The notes beneath the pieces are model-generated. The model was not told where the DNA came from, made no database searches, and saw only the letters and a program-made list of their open reading frames with translations. From assembly GCA_965657865.1 (NCBI GenBank), contig CBFHPQ010000001.1, positions 76,791-140,790 on the forward strand: 64,000 bases of DNA. The letters are read 5' to 3'. This document shows, piece after piece, positions 35,111 through 44,568 of this stretch (positions within the stretch are counted from its first letter, which is position 1; every line of letters starts with the position of its first letter). The DNA comes from UBA7445 sp965657865 (lineage in GTDB: Bacteria > Verrucomicrobiota > Verrucomicrobiia > Opitutales > Coraliomargaritaceae). The position numbers were made by a program, and so were the translations under genes.

Positions 35111-36658
35111 TTATTTTTTGTTAGTTTGGTTTAGATATGAAATTGTCTCGACTACGTAATGGTCGAGGCTCGATTTAGGCGATTGAAAACTTAACTTTAA
35201 GCCATTTTCTTTCATGGCGGCAGAGGTCATCGGTCCAATACTCGCAAGCGCAGGAGAGCGAGCGTCGGGACCTAATTGGAGGGCATCGGCTTGCTGAACG
35301 TAGGATTGTACCGTAGATGCACTTGTGAAGAGCACTGCGTCGGCGCCTATTTCTCGAAAGCGGTCGGCATTTGGGTCATCCTTCAAATTTGTTTGCGTTG
35401 TTTCGTAGAGGGGCAGGGTGTCGACAATGGCGCGCCCCTTATCCTCGAGCTGTGCAACCAAAGATTTGCGATTTAAATTACCAGTTACTGCAAGAATCTT
35501 AACACTCTCAATGCCAGTATTTTCAATCAGTTCATCAACTAAAGCATCAGCGTTCGCTTTTTCTGGAATCAAATCAACTTTCAAGTTGTGCGCCTCGATC
35601 GTGTTGGCAGTTGCTTTGCCGACCGCCGCTATACGCATCGGGCCAAGACAACGAATGTCAGAATAGGCCTTATAAAAGAGATCAAAGAAAATACGTACCC
35701 CGTTCACGCTTGTGAAGATAATCCATTCATAAACTGCTAATTCTGCAAATACTTCGGTAATCGTTTTGGGATCGTATTTTGGTTGGATCGTAATAAAGGG
35801 AAGCTCGAGTACTTCGGCACCTTGCTCCTTCAATAGGTGTGTCAATTGACCTGCTTGCTCGCGTGCTCGGGTGACGACAATTCGTTTTCCGAAGAGTGGT
35901 CGTGACGCGAACCAATTATTGATCGCGGGCTGATCAATGACTTTACCAACAAAGATGATGGCGGGCGCACTGAGATCACTTGCCTCATGGTCTTTAACAA
36001 TGGACCCAAGCGTGCTGTATAAGGAACGTTGATACGGTAGCGTTGCCCATTCAATAAATGCTACGGAAGTTGATTCGGGTAAACCGCCCTCAAGCAATTC
36101 AGCAACAATACGTTTTATTTGGCCTACGCCCATGTAGATACAGAGGGTACTATCGGTTTGAGCAAAAGTTCTGAAGTCTAAGCGCAGGTTTTGTTTTTCA
36201 GGGTTTTCATGGCCAGTAAGAAAAGTGATCGCAGAACTTTGATCTCGGTGGGAGAGGGGAATGCCCGCATACGCGGCGGCGGCCAGGGCAGCAGTCACAC
36301 CCGGAATAATTTCATAATGTATTCCCTCAGCATGGAGGCATTCAATTTCTTCACCGCCTCGACCAAAGACAAAGGGATCACCCCCTTTGAGACGCACGAC
36401 AGCGAATCCTTTTTTGGCCCGATCGAGAAGAATTTCTTGAATTTCAGATTGTGGAATCGAATGGCGCCCAGCGCTCTTGCCTACGTAAATTTTTTCGCAA
36501 TTAGAACGCGCGGAATTTAGTAACTCGGGACTGGCTAGTTTGTCATAAACAATGACGTCTGCATTTTTAATCAAGGTATGCGCACGCACTGTGATCAGGC
36601 TAGGGTCACCGGGTCCAGCTCCGACAAGGTAAACGACTCCGTAATTCTTTTTAGGCAT
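35111..36658 (-). CDS. cobA-hemD: Fused uroporphyrinogen-III C-methyltransferase / uroporphyrinogen-III synthase
   Basis: Two enzymes in one 515-residue chain. Residues 1 to about 250 are a SUMT (CobA-type) methyltransferase: VYLVGAGPGDPSLITVRA, VVRLKGGDPFVFGRGGEE and IPGVTAALAAAAYAGIPLSHR. Residues about 255-515 are HemD, starting KRIVVTRAREQAGQLTHLL. HemD cyclises hydroxymethylbilane; CobA methylates the product toward siroheme or B12. Such fusions occur in several bacterial phyla. It sits 5 bp after hemC, so pathway order is preserved. Confidence 0.93.
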   Translation of the reverse strand: MPKKNYGVVYLVGAGPGDPSLITVRAHTLIKNADVIVYDKLASPELLNSARSNCEKIYVGKSAGRHSIPQSEIQEILLDRAKKGFAVVRLKGGDPFVFGRGGEEIECLHAEGIHYEIIPGVTAALAAAAYAGIPLSHRDQSSAITFLTGHENPEKQNLRLDFRTFAQTDSTLCIYMGVGQIKRIVAELLEGGLPESTSVAFIEWATLPYQRSLYSTLGSIVKDHEASDLSAPAIIFVGKVIDQPAINNWFASRPLFGKRIVVTRAREQAGQLTHLLKEQGAEVLELPFITIQPKYDPKTITEVFAELAVYEWIIFTSVNGVRIFFDLFYKAYSDIRCLGPMRIAAVGKATANTIEAHNLKVDLIPEKANADALVDELIENTGIESVKILAVTGNLNRKSLVAQLEDKGRAIVDTLPLYETTQTNLKDDPNADRFREIGADAVLFTSASTVQSYVQQADALQLGPDARSPALASIGPMTSAAMKENGLKLSFQSPKSSLDHYVVETISYLNQTNKK

Positions 36659-36663
36659 GTTGA

Positions 36664-37518
36664 TTATTTAAGATTAAGTTTTGAAATAAGCGCATCTGCA
36701 GTTGCTTGTGCTAATTCCAATGTGGGTAATTCTAGGTCAATTGTGGAAAAACCGCAATCTGGATGGTAGATATAAAAAGAACCGTCCCTGAAGTGAGCTC
36801 CAACGGGAATCTGACAACCGCTCCCGAGCCCTCTTAGAAATGAACGTTCAAGCTCAACGGCTTGCGCTGTCCTCGAGCAAAAGAATGATTTAAACTCACT
36901 GGATCGTTCGCTTCGGCATTGAATTGCAATAGCGGCTTGCCCCGGTGCAGGTACCATTGAATCGATGGATAGGGTTTCAAAGGAAAGACCTTCGTACTGA
37001 TCAATCCCAAGCCGTTCAAGTCCTGCGGCCGCTAACACAGTTGCGTCTGCTTCACCATTTTTGATTTTTCTCAGCCGTGTCTCAACATTCCCGCGAAGGG
37101 TTTTCCATTCGGCATGTGGAAAGCGTTCTTTGAGTTGTTGACGGCGTCGAGGACTGCTTGTTGCAATGGATCGAATGCCATCAGTTTCACCTGAGCGGAC
37201 CACTAAAATGTCACGTGGATTTGCACGCGGCAGGAATCCTGCGAGGGTCAATCCTTCTGGTAATTCGGTTGGAAGATCTTTTGCGCTGTGGACTGCTAAA
37301 GTCGCCTTATTTGCTAATAATGCGTCCTCTAATTCTTTTGTAAATAAGCCTAATCCACCACGCTTCTCGAGTGACCATTCGAGACGTTTATCAACTTCTG
37401 TAGTTAACGGAAGGAGTTGAGTCTCGGAAGTAAAGCCATGCTTTTTTAAGCGAGCGCAGACCAATTCTGCTTGTCGAAGTGCAAGAGGGCTTTTCCGGGT
37501 AGCGACGAGGGTTGCCAT
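36664..37518 (-). CDS. hemC: Porphobilinogen deaminase (hydroxymethylbilane synthase)
   Basis: Condenses four porphobilinogens into hydroxymethylbilane. The 284 residues include VATRKSPLALRQAELV (N-terminus), VHSAKDLPTELPEGL with the catalytic Asp, ATSSPRRRQQLKERFP, and the dipyrromethane attachment motif GLGSGCQIPVGA with Cys about 242. The C-terminal domain is shorter than in E. coli. It heads a minus-strand cluster hemC, cobA-hemD, cyclophilin, MenH-like. Confidence 0.96.
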   Translation of the reverse strand: MATLVATRKSPLALRQAELVCARLKKHGFTSETQLLPLTTEVDKRLEWSLEKRGGLGLFTKELEDALLANKATLAVHSAKDLPTELPEGLTLAGFLPRANPRDILVVRSGETDGIRSIATSSPRRRQQLKERFPHAEWKTLRGNVETRLRKIKNGEADATVLAAAGLERLGIDQYEGLSFETLSIDSMVPAPGQAAIAIQCRSERSSEFKSFFCSRTAQAVELERSFLRGLGSGCQIPVGAHFRDGSFYIYHPDCGFSTIDLELPTLELAQATADALISKLNLK

Positions 37519-37560
37519 AATTGTTTAAATTGAAACGAGCGTTTGCATGGGCGCAAATGA

Positions 37561-37597
37561 AAAGCGGTCGACGAATAAAATTTCGACGACCGCTTTG
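37561..37597 (-). terminator. Rho-independent terminator between ilvC and hemC
   Basis: AAAGCGGTCG (37562-37571) and CGACCGCTTT (37588-37597), perfect ten-base arms, 16-base loop. It lies 21 bp after the ilvC stop on the minus strand. The T-tract is short (TTTTC), so strength is moderate. Confidence 0.65.
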
Positions 37598-37618
37598 GTA
37601 AAATTATTCCTTAAAGGT

Positions 37619-38647
37619 TTAATTGTAGGCAGCTTGAGCACCTTTAATATTACGCTTCTTAACCCAAGGCATTAATCCGCGAAGACGTTCGCCAGTCTTC
37701 TCGATTTGATGCTTTTGGCCATCCTTGATGAACTGCTTGTACTTAGGTAAGCCGTCTTTGTATTCTTTGACCCAATTCTTGGTGAACTTACCTGATTGGA
37801 TGTCTTTAAGAATTGCTTGCATCGCACGTTTGGAACCTGCGTTGATAACGCGTGGACCGCTAATATAGTCGCCCCATTCAGCAGTTTCGGAAATTGAGAA
37901 ACGCATTCCTGAAACTCCAGATTCAACCATAAGGTCGACGATCAACTTCAATTCGTGTAAGCATTCGAAGTATGCCATCTCGGGTTGATAGCCAGCTTCT
38001 ACAAGCGTTTCAAATCCAGCCATCACGAGCGCGGAAGCACCACCGCAAAGAACCGCTTGCTCTCCGAAGAGGTCGGTTTCGCATTCTTCTTTAAAAGTAG
38101 TCTTAATGACACCTGCACGTGTTCCGCCAACGCCCTTAGCCCATGCTAGAGCGACACCTGTGGCAGCGCGTGAAGAGCCTTTATGCACTGCGATTAGGGC
38201 AGGTACGCCTTTGCCCTCTAAGTATTGACTGCGAACCACGTGACCAGGTCCTTTAGGAGCCACCATGATTACATCCACACCCTTAGGCGCTTCAATGAGT
38301 CCGTAGTGAATTGCCAAGCCGTGTGTGAAGGCGAGGGTTTTGCCTTTAGTTAAATTTGGAAGGATGTCGTTTTGATAGACTTCTGGTTGTTTCATATCAG
38401 GCACCGCTAACATGATAACATCTGCTTTTTGAACAGCTTCAGCAGTATTATAAACTTTAAAACCTTGTTTTTTAGCAACCGCTACCGATTTGCTTTTCGC
38501 ATACAGACCAATGATCACATTAAGACCGCTGTCCTTAAGGTTTTGTGCGTGTGCATGGCCTTGTGAACCATAACCAATCACGGCAAGTGTCTTCTTCTTG
38601 AGGATTTTCAAATCCGCATCTTTGTCAGTGTAGACTTTAGCAGGCAT
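37619..38647 (-). CDS. ilvC: Ketol-acid reductoisomerase (NADP+)
   Basis: Second common step of valine, isoleucine and leucine synthesis: isomerises and reduces 2-acetolactate. The 342 residues make it a class I enzyme. GYGSQGHAHAQNLKDSG at about 25-41 is the Rossmann signature. FTHGLAIHYG, VAPKGPGHVVRSQY, ECETDLFGEQAVLCGG and CLHELKLIVDLM follow, with the Mg-binding Asp and Glu. It lies 51 bp downstream of ilvN/H on the same strand. Confidence 0.97.
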   Translation of the reverse strand: MPAKVYTDKDADLKILKKKTLAVIGYGSQGHAHAQNLKDSGLNVIIGLYAKSKSVAVAKKQGFKVYNTAEAVQKADVIMLAVPDMKQPEVYQNDILPNLTKGKTLAFTHGLAIHYGLIEAPKGVDVIMVAPKGPGHVVRSQYLEGKGVPALIAVHKGSSRAATGVALAWAKGVGGTRAGVIKTTFKEECETDLFGEQAVLCGGASALVMAGFETLVEAGYQPEMAYFECLHELKLIVDLMVESGVSGMRFSISETAEWGDYISGPRVINAGSKRAMQAILKDIQSGKFTKNWVKEYKDGLPKYKQFIKDGQKHQIEKTGERLRGLMPWVKKRNIKGAQAAYN

Positions 38648-38698
38648 TTTATTATTTTTTGAGGGCAGTTTGCCCGATTAACGTTGTTTGAATTAAAA

Positions 38699-39175
38699 TT
38701 AACTTCCGCGTTTGAGGGCGACATTTCCAGTACGAGCCATCTCGGCGATACCGTAAGGTTCGATCAGATCGATGAACGCTTTGACCTTATTTGAGTTACC
38801 GGTCATTTCGATGTTAACGGAGTTTGGCGCTACATCGATTACTTTAGCGCGAAAGATATCGCAAACTTGCATGACTTCAGCTCGTTGCGCAGGCCCAACT
38901 TTAACCTTTGCCATTATCAACTCACGTTCGGTGGCTTGTCCCTTTGAAAATTCGGTAACGTCTAAAACGTTCACCAATTTGTATACTTGTTTGATGGCTT
39001 GGTCGAGCGCATCACTGTCTCCGATAATTGTTGCAGTGATACGAGAGAAGCGACCATCCGTCATTGGACCCACGTTCAAAGTCTCGATATTGAAGCCACG
39101 GCCACTGAACATCCCGGCAATGCGTGCCAAGACGCCGAATTTGTTTTCAACTAAAATAGAAATTATGTGGCGCAT
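38699..39175 (-). CDS. ilvN: Acetolactate synthase regulatory (small) subunit
   Basis: Regulatory subunit that confers valine feedback on acetolactate synthase. From ATG 39175 it is 158 residues, with an N-terminal ACT domain (MRHIISILVENKFGVLARIAGMFSGRGFNI) and a second ferredoxin-like C-terminal domain ending near MARTGNVALKRGS. The longer open frame up to 39226 would run into the tRNA-Val. The large catalytic subunit (ilvB) is not adjacent, unusual given the common ilvB-N-C order. It leads to ilvC. Confidence 0.94.
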   Translation of the reverse strand: MRHIISILVENKFGVLARIAGMFSGRGFNIETLNVGPMTDGRFSRITATIIGDSDALDQAIKQVYKLVNVLDVTEFSKGQATERELIMAKVKVGPAQRAEVMQVCDIFRAKVIDVAPNSVNIEMTGNSNKVKAFIDLIEPYGIAEMARTGNVALKRGS

Positions 39176-39193
39176 AAAAGTAAGTGAGTGACC

Positions 39194-39275
<82 letters not shown>

Positions 39276-39469
39276 TGAAATTTGAAAGAGTAGGAAAATC
39301 GCCTTCAAAGCAAAAGAGTTCAAGTTTATTTTTTACTTTGTTATTTAATTTTAAGCGCTATCTCGATCGCTTATGGGCAAATTAACGCCTCAAGCTAAGT
39401 ATTAACTTCGTTCACTTCTTTGAATTGCCACAGGACAATAAAAGTAAATAATAAGTAAATTCATTGGGA

Positions 39470-41308
39470 ATGGCTTCAAAAATTCATAACAGACCGACTT
39501 TAATCGACTTAAGAAGATTATTGCCCGCACTAGTAAGACCTATAGCTCCGGTAATTTCAAAGTTATTTGCAATTGGAGAAGTCAACAGGATCTATGCGGA
39601 TGTCCATTCGCAGTTAAATGATTTTGAAAATGATCCTAATTTCTTCAAAAAAACGCTCGAAGTGATGGGAGTACATTTTGAATTGGATGCAGAAAGTTAT
39701 TCCGAAATTCCAAAGACAGGGCGTTTGATAGTTGTTTCTAATCATCCGTTTGGGGGGCTTGATGGAGTTGTTCTAGGGGCATTACTGAAAGGACTGCGCT
39801 TGGACAGTAAGTTGATGGGCAACTATCTTTTAGCTCAAATGGAAGGAATTCGGGGTAGTATTATCCAAGTCGATCCTTTTGAGAATGAGGCATCCGCAAA
39901 GTCAAACTTGGATGGGATGCGTCAAGCTTTGAAACATTTGAAATCAGATGGATGTTTGGGAGTATTTCCTGCAGGCGAGGTTTCGAGTTATGATTTAAGA
40001 AATAAACTAGTTACCGATAAACGATGGTCGACCCATGTAGTTAAATTAGCCCTCAAAACGAATACTCCTATTTTGCCTATTTTTTTCGAAGGTCAAAATA
40101 GTTGGTTTTTCCAACTTGCAGGATTGATGCACCCGAAGTTCAGAACGGCACTGCTGGCTAGGGAATTTTGCCGTAAACAACATCACGAACTGTTCTTGAA
40201 TGTAGGCAAGTTAATCAAACCGTCTCAATTAGCGCGCTTTGAAACGCAGGATGCAGCCAGTGATTACTTGCGCCTGAAAACTTATGCCTTGAAAAACATT
40301 CAAACGAAGCTGAATCATTTTAAAACATTACGTTTTCCGTTTCGTTCGAGTGCAATCGTTCAAAATTTTAAGCCTCTGGCACCACCGCAATTAAAAGAAA
40401 GAATGCGCAAAGAGATCGAGGCACTATCGCATAAATCTGAACTTGTTCGTCATAATAATTTCGTGGTTTATGCCGCGAAGGCTAAAAAAATTCCTACGAT
40501 ACTGAAAGAAATTGGACGCTTGCGTGAAGAAACTTTTAGAGCCGCTCAAGAGGGCACGGGTAAGGCGAGTGATCTGGATTTATTCGATGCGTATTATATT
40601 CATTTATTTGTTTGGGATGTGGAAGCGGATGCCATTGTAGGTGCGTATCGAATGGGTTTAATTGATCAAATTCTTAAGAAGAGGGGTAAAAAAGGATTAT
40701 ATACAAACACCTTGTTTAAATTTCGCTCGGGATTTTTGAAAAATCTTGGGCCTGCTATTGAACTCGGTCGCTCCTTTGTCAGTTTAAAATATCAGAAAAA
40801 ACATTCTAGCTTAGCGCTATTATTGAAAGGTATTTCGCATTACTGCATTCAAAATCCACAATATAAACTTCTTTTTGGTCCAGTGAGCATCACGGATGCT
40901 TATCGTAATATTTCAAAAGAGTTGATGGTGCATTTTTTTAAAGGGCATAATTTTGATGAAGCGCTGTCTCCATTCGTGAGCGCAAAAAAACCGCCAAAAA
41001 CCAAAGAAATTGTTTCAGGGGTTTCATTAAAAAAGATTGCGAAGTCGATTAATTCAGTTGATGCGGTCTCTGCTATTATTTCCGAAATGGAAGACGATGA
41101 TAAAGGAATTCCAGTACTCTTAAAACATTACCTGAAACTCAACGGCTCGTTGCTGAGTTTCAATGTCGATCCTGCTTTCAGCGATGTAATTGACGGTCTC
41201 ATCATAGTAGACTTAACGAAAAGTGATAAGAAATTACTCCAGAAACATATGGGCAAAGAGGGCTACGGCAAATTCATGCGTTATCATGATTCTGAGTATA
41301 CTGATTAA
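39470..41308 (+). CDS. OlsF-like bifunctional acyltransferase (aminolipid synthase)
   Basis: Two domains in 612 residues. The N-terminal part (about 75-290) is a PlsC-type O-acyltransferase: VVSNHPFGGLDG with His about 92, VFPAGEVSS, and LPIFFEGQNS. The C-terminal part (about 320-560) is a GNAT-like N-acyltransferase of the OlsB type: IGRLREETFRAAQEGTG, then AYRMGL, then GPAIELGRSFV, and KLLFGPVSIT. This arrangement is that of OlsF, which makes ornithine lipids in some Proteobacteria and Bacteroidetes; a glycine or other aminolipid product is also possible. ATG 39470 is chosen over TTG 39464. No neighbour is obviously related. Confidence 0.8.
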   Translation: MASKIHNRPTLIDLRRLLPALVRPIAPVISKLFAIGEVNRIYADVHSQLNDFENDPNFFKKTLEVMGVHFELDAESYSEIPKTGRLIVVSNHPFGGLDGVVLGALLKGLRLDSKLMGNYLLAQMEGIRGSIIQVDPFENEASAKSNLDGMRQALKHLKSDGCLGVFPAGEVSSYDLRNKLVTDKRWSTHVVKLALKTNTPILPIFFEGQNSWFFQLAGLMHPKFRTALLAREFCRKQHHELFLNVGKLIKPSQLARFETQDAASDYLRLKTYALKNIQTKLNHFKTLRFPFRSSAIVQNFKPLAPPQLKERMRKEIEALSHKSELVRHNNFVVYAAKAKKIPTILKEIGRLREETFRAAQEGTGKASDLDLFDAYYIHLFVWDVEADAIVGAYRMGLIDQILKKRGKKGLYTNTLFKFRSGFLKNLGPAIELGRSFVSLKYQKKHSSLALLLKGISHYCIQNPQYKLLFGPVSITDAYRNISKELMVHFFKGHNFDEALSPFVSAKKPPKTKEIVSGVSLKKIAKSINSVDAVSAIISEMEDDDKGIPVLLKHYLKLNGSLLSFNVDPAFSDVIDGLIIVDLTKSDKKLLQKHMGKEGYGKFMRYHDSEYTD

Positions 41309-41459
41309 AAGAAATTATTACTCCACTCACCAAACCGGGGTTGGATAATTCACGGGTTGCAAACAAAGGCTTCGGATAGCTTAATATAAACCTATAGCGC
41401 TCTTGTTAGCCGAACGTATACGCCGTAACCCTACACCTCATAGAATCCTAAAAACTGAT

Positions 41460-42251
41460 ATGAAACTTTGTATTTTTCAATACCCAGTAGCTAAAGGCGC
41501 GGTAGCTTCAAATTTATTAGAAATCGAGAAGGGACTTGAGTATGCAAGTAGAGAAAAGGCGGACCTTTTGTGTCTCCCCGAAATGTGCACCACGGGATTT
41601 GATTGGATACACATGGATTTGATTCTTCCGCATGCTGAGGAATCGATTTTACGGATTCAATCGCTTGCTAAAGCTTCCCAAATTGCAATTTGCGGAAGTT
41701 TTTTATCCAAGCAAAACTCCGATAAGCCTACGAATACATTCTATTATATTGAGGCGGATGGAACGATCGCAGTTCGCTATAATAAAATACACCTATTTAA
41801 GCCCTTTAAAGAGGATCTCTACTTAGATGCAGGCGATGCAATTGTAAGTGCTCCAACTCAATTAGGAACAATAGGGTGCTCAATCTGCTATGATCTGAGG
41901 TTCCCTGAAATTTTTCGGGGTTGTGCTCTCGCGGGTGCAGAAATTCAAATCCTGCCTGCTGCTTTTCCCGATCCTAAATTAGAGACTTGGAGGACCTTAG
42001 TTCGGGCGCGAGCAATCGAAAATCAGAATTTTGTAATTGCGATCAATCAAACAAGTGATGCCTACACTCTTAAGGCAGGTGAAGAGGATACTTTTTTCGG
42101 ACACTCAATGGTAGTGAATCCTAGTGGCGAAGTACTCTTTGAGGCTGGAACTAAGCGTTCAATGGACATGGTAGCAATTGATCTTTCAGAGGTTCAGAAA
42201 GCCCGCAGTGGTTTGCCATCCTTGCAAGATCGTAGAACTGATCTGTATTAG
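41460..42251 (+). CDS. Carbon-nitrogen hydrolase (omega-amidase/nitrilase superfamily)
   Basis: Hydrolyses an amide to acid and ammonia; the likely relatives are omega-amidase (Nit2) and YafV. From ATG 41460 it is 263 residues. The catalytic triad is visible: Glu in LLCLPEMCTTGFD, Lys in VRYNKIHLF, and Cys in IGCSICYDLRFPE. RARAIENQNFVIAINQ and GHSMVVNPSGEVL are also family hallmarks. Which amide it takes is not shown by the sequence. Its stop is 3 bp from the stop of the convergent rpe. Confidence 0.87.
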   Translation: MKLCIFQYPVAKGAVASNLLEIEKGLEYASREKADLLCLPEMCTTGFDWIHMDLILPHAEESILRIQSLAKASQIAICGSFLSKQNSDKPTNTFYYIEADGTIAVRYNKIHLFKPFKEDLYLDAGDAIVSAPTQLGTIGCSICYDLRFPEIFRGCALAGAEIQILPAAFPDPKLETWRTLVRARAIENQNFVIAINQTSDAYTLKAGEEDTFFGHSMVVNPSGEVLFEAGTKRSMDMVAIDLSEVQKARSGLPSLQDRRTDLY

Positions 42252-42254
42252 ATC

Positions 42255-42911
42255 TTAGCTAGCAGTGAGCGCTTGGACAAATGCTTGTTTGTCTTCCGCT
42301 TTGTAAAAAGAAGTACCCGCCACCAAAGTATCCGCGCCATTCGCAAGACATTGAGGCGCGTTAGAAAGGTCGACACCTCCGTCAACTTCAATTCGATAAG
42401 CAAAATTTTCATCAGCGCGCCATTCCGCAAGCTGTTTGATTTTTGGAAGTACATCTTCTCTGAAGGGTTGACCTCCAAAACCTGGCACAACAGACATCAC
42501 TAAAACGATATCTGAGATCGAAAGATAAGGCTTCGCTGCCTCGATAGGGGTATCGGGATTTAAGACAACGCCGCAATTGATTCCCGCGCTCTTTATTTGT
42601 TTGAGTGTATCTTCGACTGGATAACCTGGCTCAAGGTGGATCGTAATTTGATCTGCTCCTGCTTCAATGAAAGGTGTGATGTATTGATGCGGGTTATCGA
42701 GCATCAAATGCACATCAAAAAATAAATCACTTTTCGAACGCAGATCCTTAATGAGTTGCGGGCCAAAGCTCAAATTCGGTACAAAATGCCCATCCATTAT
42801 ATCGAGGTGAACCCACTTCAGCTCATTTGCTTCAATGACTTTAATGCCTTCGATCAGATTTGAATGATCAGCAGCGAGTAGGGAAGGGGCCAGTTGAATT
42901 GAATGGAGCAT
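42255..42911 (-). CDS. rpe: Ribulose-phosphate 3-epimerase
   Basis: Interconverts ribulose-5-P and xylulose-5-P in the pentose phosphate pathway. The 218 residues contain APSLLAADHSNLIEGI, HLDIMDGHFVPNLSFGP with the catalytic Asp and metal His, FDVHLMLDNP, and the C-terminal EVDGGVDLSNAPQCLANGADTLVAGTSFY. It lies 15 bp downstream of the ppk2 gene on the same strand. Confidence 0.97.
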   Translation of the reverse strand: MLHSIQLAPSLLAADHSNLIEGIKVIEANELKWVHLDIMDGHFVPNLSFGPQLIKDLRSKSDLFFDVHLMLDNPHQYITPFIEAGADQITIHLEPGYPVEDTLKQIKSAGINCGVVLNPDTPIEAAKPYLSISDIVLVMSVVPGFGGQPFREDVLPKIKQLAEWRADENFAYRIEVDGGVDLSNAPQCLANGADTLVAGTSFYKAEDKQAFVQALTAS

Positions 42912-42926
42912 CGTATAAGTTGTGGT

Positions 42927-43745
42927 TTAATCAATCTGCACCGCTTTGGGGTCATAGTCTACCTCAGGGTAGCTCAAATGTAAGTCTTCCATACAAGCGA
43001 CTACGATACGAGCGACTAATAAATTTCGCGCCCATTTTTTGTTTGAGGGGATCACATACCACGGGGCATGTTTATGGGCAGTTTTTTCAAATACTTCGTG
43101 ATACGCATCTACGTACGCATCCCAGTTATTACGTGCGACTAAGTCAGAAGGATCAAATTTCCAGTTCTTCATTGGTACATCGAGACGTTTCTGTAACCGC
43201 TCCCGCTGCGTTTCCCGATCAATATGTAAGAAGAACTTCAAGATAATCGTTCCTTCGTCGTACAGCAGTTGTTCAAAATCATTGATGTGGCGAAAGCGTT
43301 GACTCCAAACGGACTTGGGTTGCAGTTTATTCACACGTACTGCCAATACATCTTCATAGTGACTGCGGTCAAAAATAACAATTTCACCCTTTGCAGGGAC
43401 ACGTTTATGAACGCGCCAAAGATAATCATGCGATAACTCTCGGGTGCTCGGTTTATCAAAACTTGCAACGGTAACACCCTGTGGATTGACGCCTCGAAAA
43501 ACGTTGCGAATCGTTCCGTTTTTTCCGCTCGTGTCCATTCCTTGGAGAACAATCAAAAATTTCTTACGACGATCGACGAAAAAACGTTGTTGTAAATCGG
43601 CGAGTCGCTTCTGCAGGGACTGAAGCTCCAGGTAGCCTTCTTCTTTATCGATAGGCACATCCGTCCATGGATTTGAGTCCAAATCCGGAAGATCATTGTT
43701 TTTCGTTGCGGAAACAAGGTAACGGTTGAAGTCGCTTAATTTCAT
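42927..43745 (-). CDS. Polyphosphate kinase 2 family protein
   Basis: Transfers phosphate between polyphosphate and nucleotides (AMP/ADP or GDP). The 272 residues have a Walker A LQGMDTSGKNGTIRNVF (about 67-83), a lid with Arg residues (DRETQRERLQKRLD), and a Walker B IVIFDRSHYEDVL (about 121-133). Length and N-terminal extension fit the PPK2 subgroup annotated as polyphosphate:AMP/nucleotide phosphotransferase. The preferred nucleotide is unknown. It is followed by rpe 15 bp away. Confidence 0.9.
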   Translation of the reverse strand: MKLSDFNRYLVSATKNNDLPDLDSNPWTDVPIDKEEGYLELQSLQKRLADLQQRFFVDRRKKFLIVLQGMDTSGKNGTIRNVFRGVNPQGVTVASFDKPSTRELSHDYLWRVHKRVPAKGEIVIFDRSHYEDVLAVRVNKLQPKSVWSQRFRHINDFEQLLYDEGTIILKFFLHIDRETQRERLQKRLDVPMKNWKFDPSDLVARNNWDAYVDAYHEVFEKTAHKHAPWYVIPSNKKWARNLLVARIVVACMEDLHLSYPEVDYDPKAVQID

Positions 43746-43831
43746 CTCTTAAAGGAAAAGATTTACCGAAGCATCGGATAGGGCAATGACTTAATTAAGC
43801 GATGCCAAAAAAATAGAATGATTATTGTAAA

Positions 43832-44563
43832 ATGGCCGCGGTCGCATTGACTCGTGCTATGCCTCTCAGCGCCATTGCTACAAAATTTGAACAATTGGGT
43901 GACTCAATCTGTCCCCGTAATGCCAAGTTATCTTTTCTTGATTTTGAGGCCGAGTATTCTGATAAAGTGCACCCTGAAGAAATTGCATGGATTGAGTCTT
44001 CTGTATTGAATCGTCGTAAAGAATTTTTAACGGGACGTGCCTGCGCTCGAACTGGATTAAAGAAACTCAACTTGTCCGCTCGTGAATGTGGAGCTCCTTT
44101 AATTCCCGATGCAGCAGGCCTTCCGCAGTGGCCTCAGGGATATGTAGGCTCCATTACTCATTCCAAAGGGCTTTGTGCGGCTATTGTAAGTCGTGAAAGT
44201 GATCTCGCAATGATTGCAATTGATCTTGAAAAAACAAACCGCCTTTCGGATTCAGCTGCCAAACGCGTCATGCATCCTTTAGAAGCTTCTACTCAAAGCG
44301 GGTGCGATGCTCAAAAATACGCCTCGATCCTTTTCAGCCTCAAGGAAGCGTTCTATAAGGCGCAATTTCCGCATTGGAAGATACAGGCAAGCTTCCAAGA
44401 CCTTGCTCTTTCTTTAAACTTCGAAGAACAAAGTGCAAAAATCCTCGAACTCTCGAATGCATTTCCCGATGATTTTAGAGCGATCAAAGGCTCCATCCGC
44501 TTTCGGTTCGTAGTAATCGAAGCGTATGTGTGCGCGCTTTGCTGGCTCGAAGCAGAGTTATAG
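43832..44563 (+). CDS. 4'-phosphopantetheinyl transferase (EntD/Sfp superfamily)
   Basis: Attaches the phosphopantetheine arm of CoA to acyl or peptidyl carrier proteins. The 243 residues carry RRKEFLTGRACARTGL (about 61-76), GSITHSKGLCAAIV (about 105-118) with the substrate His, LAMIAIDLEKTNRLS with the Mg-binding Asp and Glu, and FSLKEAFYKAQFP with the catalytic Lys. No siderophore or PKS cluster is visible; it probably serves acyl carrier proteins or a distant cluster. Its stop is 5 bp from a convergent hypothetical gene. Confidence 0.88.
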   Translation: MAAVALTRAMPLSAIATKFEQLGDSICPRNAKLSFLDFEAEYSDKVHPEEIAWIESSVLNRRKEFLTGRACARTGLKKLNLSARECGAPLIPDAAGLPQWPQGYVGSITHSKGLCAAIVSRESDLAMIAIDLEKTNRLSDSAAKRVMHPLEASTQSGCDAQKYASILFSLKEAFYKAQFPHWKIQASFQDLALSLNFEEQSAKILELSNAFPDDFRAIKGSIRFRFVVIEAYVCALCWLEAEL

Positions 44564-44568
44564 TGCCT

